This document shows positions 8,194-15,434 of a stretch of DNA of 64,000 bases, piece after piece. Location: assembly GCA_019636735.1 (NCBI GenBank), contig JAHBWY010000003.1:310001-374000 (forward strand), in the 5' to 3' direction. Source of the stretch: Phycisphaeraceae bacterium. Lineage in GTDB: Bacteria; Planctomycetota; Phycisphaerae; Phycisphaerales; SM1A02. The notes under the pieces are model-generated. The model was not told the origin of the DNA. It made no database searches and saw only the letters and a program-made list of their open reading frames with translations. A program made the position numbers and the translations under genes. Within the stretch, counting starts at the first letter, position 1; each line of letters starts with the position of its first letter.

Positions 8194-8836
8194 AGGCAAG
8201 ATCTTCAGGCGGGCGAAGGTCGAGCGGGTGATCGAGCGCCTCCTGCCATGAAAGATCGCGTCCCGTGTACGCGGCGATGCGCCCCATGATTGCGGCCAGT
8301 GTGCTGAGCGCCACCGTCTCACCCTCGTTCATCGGTGAACCGCTTCGAATGGCCGCGATGAAATCAACCCACGACTCGAGGTAGGGATTGCGCGCTTCGC
8401 CTTGGAAGCGCCAGGCGCGACGACCCCGCGCCTCGGCCATGCCAGGCGCCAGGCGGATGACTCCATCGGGCCCGTGAATGATCTCCTCCACTCGCCCGGT
8501 GGTGCCCTCCTGCTGGCGCGCCATGCTCAGGGCGAAGCGCTCGCCGGGATACTCGAAGTCAACGGCGAAGTGGTCATAGATGTGACCGAACTCGGGCGTC
8601 GTGCGCGCCTGTCGGCCGCCCACGGCGCAGGCTCGAACTGGCCACGCGTCAAACACCCAATTCACCACATCGATGTTGTGGACATGCTGCTCTACGATGT
8701 GGTCGCCGGAAAGCCATGTGTGATAGAGCCAGTTGCGAATCTGATTCTCGACATCGCTTCGAGACTCCTGCGGAGGGACGCTCCAGAGTCCACCCATGTT
8801 CCAGAAGCAGCGGGCGGCAACCGGTTCTCCGATCAC
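8129..8836 (-). pseudogene. C-terminal part of Gfo/Idh/MocA oxidoreductase, after in-frame TGA
   Basis: This is the downstream part of the gene that begins at 9433. It is in the same frame, separated only by the TGA at 8849-8851 and four further sense codons, then a GTG (8836) that could allow re-initiation. The 235 residues match the C-terminal substrate domain of the intact paralogue at 9430-10719: both show RNW..(H/Y)(T)WLSGDH(L/I)VEQ.(V)H, then a HFAV(D/S)(F/Y)EY strand and RQQ.GT. On its own this piece has no nucleotide-binding domain, so it is unlikely to be an enzyme. It overlaps the 3' end of apbE by 65 nt. Confidence 0.75.
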
Positions 8837-8848
8837 TCCCCCGCGGAG

Positions 8849-9433
8849 TCAATCGATCGCTTGGCGATAGCTCTGCTCGTGGCGTCGCTGCGTGCCTGCA
8901 AGCACCTTGAGATCGCGCCTGTCGGCGAGTTCTGCCGCCGCGCGAACCTGCCGCACTCCCGCAGGGCACACCGCGACCGGCTTCTCAATGAAGGCGTGTC
9001 GCCCTCGCTCGATCACCGCCTGGAAGTGCGCTGGCCTGAAACCCGGCGGCGTGGCGAGAATGACGATGTCGAGATCGACATCGAGGAGTTGGCGATTGGC
9101 GTCGAAGCCTGCAAAGCAGCGCTCCGGCGAAACCTCCCCACGGCTTCCGCCATGCTCGGAGAGATTGCGGCGAGCGGTCTCAAGTCGATCGCCGAAGAGG
9201 TCGGCAAGGGCCACGATCCGCACCGAGGGGTCCGCGTGCAGCGCATTGAGCGCAGCGCCTGAACCGCGTCCTCCGCAACCGATGACCCCGACTCGGAGTT
9301 CATCGATCGGCGCGGAGCCGCCGGGAGCGGGCTCATCGTCGGCTCGGGCCTCTCCCAGCGCCGCCGCGCCGAGAGCGCCCGCAGCGGTCGCAGCCCCGTG
9401 CAACATGAAGGTGCGCCGCGTCAGGTCGCTCAC
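8849..9433 (-). pseudogene. N-terminal part of Gfo/Idh/MocA oxidoreductase, cut at codon 195
   Basis: The 194 residues carry a twin-arginine signal (SDLTRRTFMLHGAATAAG), the nucleotide-binding loop VGVIGCGGRGSG, and the EKPVAV motif typical of Gfo/Idh/MocA dehydrogenases. Translation then meets TGA where the paralogue at 9430-10719 has an arginine: ERLRAGRIG there against TGA-LRGGVIGEP here. The frame continues as good family sequence for 235 more residues, so the gene looks like one about 434-codon oxidoreductase broken by one CGA-to-TGA change (or a sequencing error). It starts with GTG inside a 4-nt GTGA overlap with the upstream paralogue. An export signal on an NAD(P)-dependent fold is common in Planctomycetes. 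Confidence 0.78.
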
Positions 9434-10719
9434 GCGCGCCTCCTCTGTCCAGGTCGCCGAGGCTCGGGGAATGGAAGTGGACCGAACTCATAGGTCTCCG
9501 GCCCGAGGCGATCGTTGTTTCCCTGGAAGCGATCCCATTCCATCAAGGCGCCCGAGTACGCCGCCTCACGACCGAGAATGGCCATGTAGCAACTGTCCGC
9601 CATGAAGTCGTGGAAGATGCGCTCCCGTCGCCCGAGAATCGCCTCCACCAGCTCGCGCTGCTGTACTTCGTACATGTTCGGCGGCATGCGATCCGAGGAC
9701 CACTGCCATGGATCAGCACCAGTCAGTTCGAGGCGTGGTCCCCAGCCGTTCACGAAGCCGAAACCCCGCGTGCCGACGAGTCCCTCGGTGTTCTCCTGGT
9801 GCGTGCCCGGTTGCTGACGGCACATGAGCAATGAGCGGCGACCGTCGGCATACTCGTAGCTGACCGCGAAGTGATCCCAACTGTCGCCTCGCTCGGGAAT
9901 CGACTCTCGAACTCCGCGCCCGCCGGTGGCGGTGCAGCGCACGGGCAGGGCGCCGTCCATGAACCAGAGCAGCTTGTCGGCGGAGTGCACCGCCTGCTCG
10001 ACAAGGTGATCGCCCGAGAGCCAGGTGAAGTGCTGCCAGTTCCGAAGCTGGAATTCAAGATCGCTCCAAGACTCCTGCCGGGGCCGAGTGCCGAGCGGCG
10101 AGGTCAGGTAGAGCGCATGGATCGCGACCACATCGCCGATCCGACCTGCCCGCAGCCGTTCAACCAGTTGGCGCTCCGGTTCACTGGAACGCCAGCAGAA
10201 CCCGCTCGCGATGTTGAGCCCCTTCGGCTGCGCCTCGCGCAACGCGCGCTGCACGCGGTGATATCCGGGCACATCGACACAGACCGGCTTCTCGCAGAAG
10301 ACATGCTTGCCCGCCGCAACAGCCGCTTCGAGATGCGCAGGCCTGAAGTGAGGCGGCGTCGCCAGGATGACCATGTCCACGCCGGAGTCGATCACCTTCT
10401 GAAAGGCATCGATGCCGACGAACTGGCGCTCCGGTGGAAGATCGATGCGATCGGCGAGCTCCGTGATGCCCGCGAAACTCTGAACGGCCGCATCGACATG
10501 ATCGGGAAAGACATCGCCCACGGCCCACAACTGCACCGCGGGATCGGCGCTGATCGCCTGAACCGCAGCACCTCGTCCTCGCCCGCCACACCCGATGAGC
10601 CCTACTCGCAGCCGCTCGCTGCCGGGCGCGCGGCCCCACACCCTCGGCACGGCGAGAAGAGCTGCGGCGGCGGTCGTGGCTTGGACGAAGGTCCGGCGCG
10701 AGAGTGGCGCAGCGGTCAT
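9430..10719 (-). CDS. Gfo/Idh/MocA family oxidoreductase with TAT signal
   Basis: An intact 429-residue member of the Gfo/Idh/MocA family, which usually oxidises or isomerises sugars or inositols with NAD(P) (or bound nucleotide). It has a twin-arginine signal (SRRTFVQATTAAAALL), the Rossmann loop VGLIGCGGRGRG, CEKPVCV with the catalytic-region lysine, and the C-terminal substrate domain with WLSGDHLVEQ. It probably works in the periplasm, where the substrate is unknown. The next gene is a broken relative that shares its layout, so the pair looks like a tandem duplication. The ATG sits 4 nt inside the end of the upstream FGE-like gene (10716). Confidence 0.88.
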   Translation of the reverse strand: MTAAPLSRRTFVQATTAAAALLAVPRVWGRAPGSERLRVGLIGCGGRGRGAAVQAISADPAVQLWAVGDVFPDHVDAAVQSFAGITELADRIDLPPERQFVGIDAFQKVIDSGVDMVILATPPHFRPAHLEAAVAAGKHVFCEKPVCVDVPGYHRVQRALREAQPKGLNIASGFCWRSSEPERQLVERLRAGRIGDVVAIHALYLTSPLGTRPRQESWSDLEFQLRNWQHFTWLSGDHLVEQAVHSADKLLWFMDGALPVRCTATGGRGVRESIPERGDSWDHFAVSYEYADGRRSLLMCRQQPGTHQENTEGLVGTRGFGFVNGWGPRLELTGADPWQWSSDRMPPNMYEVQQRELVEAILGRRERIFHDFMADSCYMAILGREAAYSGALMEWDRFQGNNDRLGPETYEFGPLPFPEPRRPGQRRRA

Positions 10720-11744
10720 GGTCGTGGCTCCGTAGCTGGAACGGGTCGTGGGGTCGGTGCGGCAGGCTCTTCCGTCGGCGGGGTGGTTGATGGGAGTGAT
10801 TCGGATGGCTGACGCGATGGCTCCTCAACGACCACACGAAAGCCGACGAACCCCCCATCAGCGAGCCACCAGATGCTCTTGGGAATCTGCGGGTCGCTCG
10901 CGTTCCAGGCTGGATCGCGCTCGAGCGCCATCGCACAGCTCATGGTCGCCGCCGAGTCGCGGAAGGAGCCGCCAACCACCCGGAACGCCCCATCACCGGC
11001 ATCGACCCACTCCGCGGCGTTCCCGAAGAGGTCATGAAGCCCGAGCCGATCGGCTTGACGACTCCGAACCGGATGGGTCTTCTGCCCTGCGTTCTCGGCG
11101 CACCATGCGAAGTCGGGAAGCGACGCGGCATCGATCCCGCTTCGCTCACAGGCGCGGCGCCACTCATCGAGCGTGGGAAGCCGCAGCGTCCTGCCACTTC
11201 GGGCGGAGAGCCATTGACAGAACTCCGTGGCGAGGCGGTGGTTGACACTGATTGCAGGGAATCCGCTCTTTCCGAAGCCCCGGTCCATGCTGATGTAGGG
11301 CTTGCTGGGCCGAGTGATGCCATCAACTTCGGTGGCCTCATCATCTTCGAGGTCGAAGGCGTAGACAAAGGCATCGAGCATGTCCCAGGTGATCTCGCTG
11401 CGACTCATCCAGAGAGGGCGATCGAGTCCGAGGTCGACGCGGACCAACTCAAGGTCGAGGGCGGAGCCGGGAATGGGAATGACGACGCGCTCGATCGACT
11501 CGACGCTCGGCTGAGAGTCCGCACGCTGCTCACGGGGGACTGGCGGCGTTGCGACCGCTGGCTCCTCGCGCGCCTGGCTCCCTTCCGGCGCGGAGTGAAG
11601 CTGCGGTGCGAGCGCACTCCCGATCAACGAGATGGCGAACACAAGTCGAGCGGCCCACCGGCGCGTGTCACGGGGGCCACCACCGTGCAGCCCATCGAGG
11701 TGGACCGCTTGACAGTGATCCTCGCCGTCACCCGTGAAGGACAC
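10716..11744 (-). CDS. FGE-sulfatase/SUMF1-domain exported protein
   Basis: A 342-residue protein with an N-terminal hydrophobic signal (WAARLVFAISLIGSALA) after a basic leader of about 28 residues, a low-complexity linker, and a formylglycine-generating-enzyme-like domain (about 105-315). Family marks are the WMSRSEITWDMLDAFV opening, FPAISVNHRLATEFCQWLS, TLRLPTLDEWRRACE, GLHDLFGNAAEWV, RVVGGSFRD and GFRVVV. Most bacterial members of this fold are not sulfatase activators, and no sulfatase gene lies near, so the activity is unknown. The tail is Pro/Thr-rich. The GTG start is 3 nt after the upstream stop with GGAG seven bases ahead, supporting co-transcription. Confidence 0.82.
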   Translation of the reverse strand: MSFTGDGEDHCQAVHLDGLHGGGPRDTRRWAARLVFAISLIGSALAPQLHSAPEGSQAREEPAVATPPVPREQRADSQPSVESIERVVIPIPGSALDLELVRVDLGLDRPLWMSRSEITWDMLDAFVYAFDLEDDEATEVDGITRPSKPYISMDRGFGKSGFPAISVNHRLATEFCQWLSARSGRTLRLPTLDEWRRACERSGIDAASLPDFAWCAENAGQKTHPVRSRQADRLGLHDLFGNAAEWVDAGDGAFRVVGGSFRDSAATMSCAMALERDPAWNASDPQIPKSIWWLADGGFVGFRVVVEEPSRQPSESLPSTTPPTEEPAAPTPRPVPATEPRP

Positions 11745-11747
11745 GAC

Positions 11748-14009
11748 TCAGCTCCAGTTGCCCAGCAGAATCGCCAGATCCGATCCGTCGACCGTCCCGT
11801 CGCCGTTCAGGTCGCCAGTGCCGGATCCGCCCCAGTTGCCGAGGAGGAGCGCGATGTCGGCACCATTGACCACGCCGTCGCCGTTCAGGTCACCAGGCAC
11901 CACCGGCGTGCATCCGTAGCCAACAATGGCGACGGTGTCGACGGCAGCTTCAACCAGCGCCTGAGCACCGAGATCCTGGGCACGGAAGCGCACCCGCATG
12001 TTCTCAGTCAGCGGCACATAGTCAGCCAAGCGCCAGGAGTACGGCACCCACGAGGTCGTGCTGTTGTTGATGTTCGTGATCAGCGTCCATGTGGCGCCGC
12101 CATTGTTCGAGACATGCACTGGCATGACATCGACGCCGGGGTTCGCGCCCTTGTCATTGCTGTACCAGACGAACGCGGTGAAGTAGATGTCGTCGGCGCC
12201 GCCGGTTCCAAAGACGGGCGAGATGAGCGTCGTGATGCCGTTGTCGACATCGTTTGCACCTGCGCCGCCGCCGGGGTGCTGACCGGTGAAGGCGCAGTTG
12301 GGACCGGAGACTTCAGGCTGATGGCCGCCGTTGGGCTGGGCCGTCGTTCCGATCGGATTGCCTCGCTCCCACACTCCACCCGTCGCAGTGTCGCCCGCGA
12401 CGCCGTAGGTCCAGCCCTTGTCGCTCTCGAAGTCATCGTCCCAGACCATCGACTGGCTCACGGCGATGAGCGCCGAGTAGGCCCCCGGCGCCGCGGGATC
12501 GGAGACGGTCACGCCTCCGGCCACCTTGGCGGTGAATCGAAGTCCGATCTTTGTTCCGCACGGCAGCGATGGCACGGTTGCCGACCAGAGCTCTCCACCA
12601 ACAGGTGACATCGGCACCTCGATCGGTGCCCCGGCGCCGGTCACGATCATCTTCGCTGTTCCGGGTTCGATCTCGGCGCCGGCGATCGGCGTGATCTGCA
12701 CGGTGATCGACTGCCCCGCAGGCGAGACAAGCGAAGGCACACCATTGGGATAGGAGATCGCCAGGGTCTCGTTGGAGATGCGCCAGACAAAGAGGCCCCT
12801 CTGAAGATCACTGCCGATCACGGTGCCGCTTGGGAAGAACGGGTAGTTGCTCCAGAGCCCGGCGTAGCCCGCCGTATCGTTCTCCGGGTAGGTATCGAAC
12901 CACGCCACCTCCACGGGATTCGTTCGATTGGAGATGTCGAAGATGCGGAGCCCGCTCTTGTAGTTCGAGCAGAAGAGCAGATCCCCTCGAACATACTCAT
13001 TGTGGTCCACCGTCTGGAGACCGGTGGTGTAGGTGCCCGCCAGCGTGGGCTGACTCAGATTGGAGATGTCGATGATCCGGCCGACGGAGAAGAGCCCGTG
13101 GTTCTGCTCGTCGATCTCATCATTGAGATACGCGAACTGGAGATCCTCGCTCGGCCAGAGCTGGTGCGAGTAGGCCGCATTCGGGTAGTAGAACTGCGAC
13201 ATGACCTGGAGCGATGACTTGTTGGTCACATCGATGATGGTCACCCCCGTGTCGACATGACCGCTGTTGAAACCGCCGCAGGCGAAGAAGACCTCGCGAC
13301 CGGCGTAAGGCCCGCTCTCATAGGTCACCACATAGCCGTCGTGGACATAGCGATCGGGCCACGACGCCACGAACTGCGGCTGTGCCGGATTGGGTTCAAG
13401 GTTGTAGATGCGAAGTCCGTTGCTTCCCCCGCCCATGCGATAGAGGTAGCCGGACTTCTCATTGATGATCATGGTGTGCGTCGCCTGCGTTCCGCCCGTG
13501 GTCACGCTCGGGAATGTCGTCACGAGGCCCGCGTCGATGAGCGAGAGATCGAAGACCTGGATGCCGCCACCACCTTCACTCACGGCATACATCCAGTTCT
13601 TGTAGGTCTTGATGTTGCGCCAGAGGCTCTGCGGTCCCGGCAGGAACGCCACGATCTGCGCCTGCTCGGGATTGGTGATCTCGACGATGCCGGTACCGTG
13701 ACTCAGCCCCATCAGCGCGTACTCGCGCCCCGACGGGCTCACATAGCCCCAGCAGTCATTGCCGCTGGTGTTCTGCGTGCCGAAGGTGGTCACCGGGAAC
13801 CAGGAGAGAAGCTGCACGCCGTCCGAAGTGAAGCTCTCGGCCACACCACCTTCGCTCGACGCCCCTTCGATTCCGAGTCGCCACGCCGGCGCGACGACCG
13901 GTGGTTCCCAGTGCTTCGCCTTCGGGTCGTCCGCGTGCCCAAGGACACCAGCCGCAAGCATGGCGGCCGACAGCGACGCGGCGATCGATCGGGGCATCAT
14001 CATCGTCAT
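11748..14009 (-). CDS. Choice-of-anchor B (LVIVD) beta-propeller protein with dockerin-like C-terminal repeats
   Basis: A large secreted protein of about 753 residues. After a signal peptide (RSIAASLSAAMLAAGVLG) come LVIVD-type propeller repeats (about 75-385), for example IVEITNPEQAQIVAFLPG, IQVFDLSL and RIFDISNRTNPVEVAWF. Two beta-sandwich-like stretches follow, then two C-terminal dockerin-like repeats, DLNGDGVVNGADIALLLGNW and DLNGDGTVDGSDLAILLGNW. These calcium-loop repeats commonly end secreted proteins of Phycisphaerae; their anchoring partner is unknown here. I chose ATG 14009 because GGAG lies six bases upstream; an earlier in-frame start at 14051 would put 14 residues before the signal peptide. 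It is the first gene of the run to 9430. Confidence 0.85.
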   Translation of the reverse strand: MTMMMPRSIAASLSAAMLAAGVLGHADDPKAKHWEPPVVAPAWRLGIEGASSEGGVAESFTSDGVQLLSWFPVTTFGTQNTSGNDCWGYVSPSGREYALMGLSHGTGIVEITNPEQAQIVAFLPGPQSLWRNIKTYKNWMYAVSEGGGGIQVFDLSLIDAGLVTTFPSVTTGGTQATHTMIINEKSGYLYRMGGGSNGLRIYNLEPNPAQPQFVASWPDRYVHDGYVVTYESGPYAGREVFFACGGFNSGHVDTGVTIIDVTNKSSLQVMSQFYYPNAAYSHQLWPSEDLQFAYLNDEIDEQNHGLFSVGRIIDISNLSQPTLAGTYTTGLQTVDHNEYVRGDLLFCSNYKSGLRIFDISNRTNPVEVAWFDTYPENDTAGYAGLWSNYPFFPSGTVIGSDLQRGLFVWRISNETLAISYPNGVPSLVSPAGQSITVQITPIAGAEIEPGTAKMIVTGAGAPIEVPMSPVGGELWSATVPSLPCGTKIGLRFTAKVAGGVTVSDPAAPGAYSALIAVSQSMVWDDDFESDKGWTYGVAGDTATGGVWERGNPIGTTAQPNGGHQPEVSGPNCAFTGQHPGGGAGANDVDNGITTLISPVFGTGGADDIYFTAFVWYSNDKGANPGVDVMPVHVSNNGGATWTLITNINNSTTSWVPYSWRLADYVPLTENMRVRFRAQDLGAQALVEAAVDTVAIVGYGCTPVVPGDLNGDGVVNGADIALLLGNWGGSGTGDLNGDGTVDGSDLAILLGNWS

Positions 14010-14135
14010 CAACATCTCCAGGCGAAGTGCGGTCAGGGATGCCCCGGACAACTCGATCGAGTGTAGTCCCGATTCCGATGCCTGGCGCTCTCGGAACTTC
14101 GACTCTGGGTGTGATCGACGAATTCTCTTCGCTGG

Positions 14136-15434
14136 TTACTCGGGCTCGTTGAGCGAGATCGGTCGAAGCAGTGACTCATCAGGCAGAGGCCCGTCGAGAG
14201 TCCGAAGAAAGGCGACCAAGTCGGCGACCTGTTCGTCCGAGAGCCCCAGCGGTTCCAGTACGCGCTCGCCATGATGGTCCGCGATCGCACCATCGAGGGT
14301 GTTGTAGAAGTTGACCACCTCTTCGAGCGTTTCGAACTGACCTGCGTGCATGTATGGGGCTGTGCGCCCGACATTGCGCAGTGAGGGCGTCCGAACCGCG
14401 CCCCACAGTCCCGGCTCTTCGGTGAGGGCCAGCGTCAGTTGGGCTCGCGAGCCGGAGGGATCGTCGGAGTAGCGCCCCGCTGCATTGAAGTCGCTCGCCT
14501 GGAGTCGTGCGATCGCATCAAGGCGTCCCCGATCCTTCGGCAGACCACCACCCAGCGGCGGCACACCAATCGAGTGGAAGGCGCCATCAGAGAGGAACGC
14601 GCCATGGTGGCAGCGCCAGCACCCTGCCGTGGTCAGGAAGAGCTTCAAGCCCCGCTGCTCGGAGTCGCCGAATCCGGGCACCGGCATGTTGCTTCGGGCG
14701 CGGTGCCGCTCGATCTCCATGTCGAAGAGGCTCGGACCAGTGCGCAGCCGGCGCTCGTAGGCAGCGATCGCCTTCCCGATGTTGCTGAACGCGCGATTGA
14801 CCGCCACGCGCTCATCGCTGGTCGCATGGTCCGGATCGGCGGTCGGCGGCAGAGCCCCGAAGACGGCTTCGAACTCACGCTTCAACTCCGGGATGGCGCG
14901 GATGCGCTCGATGACTTCGAAGCGCGTGAGGCCCATTTCGGCAGGGTCCTCAAAGGGATGAAGCGCCTGACTCCACAAGGAGTCGGCCCGACCATCCCAG
15001 GTGAAGAAGGGAAAGTCGGAGATGTCAAGCAGCGTCTGGGTGTTCCGGGTTCCCTCGGAGAGTCCCATGGCAAGACGCCTTCCATCGGTGAAGCCCCGCT
15101 GTGGATCGTGGCAGGTGGCGCAACTCACTTCGTTGTTGGCCGAGAGCCGCGGCTCGAAGAAGAGAATCTGGCCAAGCCGGGCCGCTTCACGAGAGTCGGC
15201 CACCAGGTTCGTCGAATCGGGCATGAAGTCGCGCGGCCTCGACATGCGAAGGAGCCGACGCAATTGACTGCTTCCGATCTCTCGAGGATCCTCGACTTCG
15301 GCTGGAGCTTGATCATCGTCGCGACCGGGGACCGAGGCCGCCGTAGCCACCATGGCCGCGGAGAGGAGTCCCGCCCCGATGCAGAGTGACATGACGACTC
15401 GAGAAGTGCGCGGACAGCGTCGGACCGTGTTCAT
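14136..15434 (-). CDS. Di-heme cytochrome c peroxidase (CcpA/MauG family)
   Basis: A periplasmic di-heme protein of 432 residues with a signal peptide (VVMSLCIGAGLLSAAMVATA). The two heme c attachment sites are CATCH (about residue 105) and CWRCH (about residue 272), and the fold shows LGQILFFEPRLSANNEVSC, FFTWDGRADSLWSQA, RTPSLRNVGRTAPYMHAGQF and the C-terminal LVAFLRTL. Enzymes of this family reduce hydrogen peroxide or oxidise protein side chains. It is translated from an ATGA overlap with the upstream NHL-repeat gene, so the two are made together. The ATG is not preceded by its own clear ribosome-binding site. Confidence 0.93.
   Translation of the reverse strand: MNTVRRCPRTSRVVMSLCIGAGLLSAAMVATAASVPGRDDDQAPAEVEDPREIGSSQLRRLLRMSRPRDFMPDSTNLVADSREAARLGQILFFEPRLSANNEVSCATCHDPQRGFTDGRRLAMGLSEGTRNTQTLLDISDFPFFTWDGRADSLWSQALHPFEDPAEMGLTRFEVIERIRAIPELKREFEAVFGALPPTADPDHATSDERVAVNRAFSNIGKAIAAYERRLRTGPSLFDMEIERHRARSNMPVPGFGDSEQRGLKLFLTTAGCWRCHHGAFLSDGAFHSIGVPPLGGGLPKDRGRLDAIARLQASDFNAAGRYSDDPSGSRAQLTLALTEEPGLWGAVRTPSLRNVGRTAPYMHAGQFETLEEVVNFYNTLDGAIADHHGERVLEPLGLSDEQVADLVAFLRTLDGPLPDESLLRPISLNEPE

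Noticed and set aside
8849..8851. TGA as a selenocysteine codon in the oxidoreductase
   Set aside because: The paralogue has arginine here, not cysteine; the position is not an active site, and I see no SECIS-like hairpin right after it.
9430..9433. A frameshift between the two Gfo/Idh/MocA genes
   Set aside because: Each has its own signal peptide and start, and the 4-nt overlap is a normal gene border.
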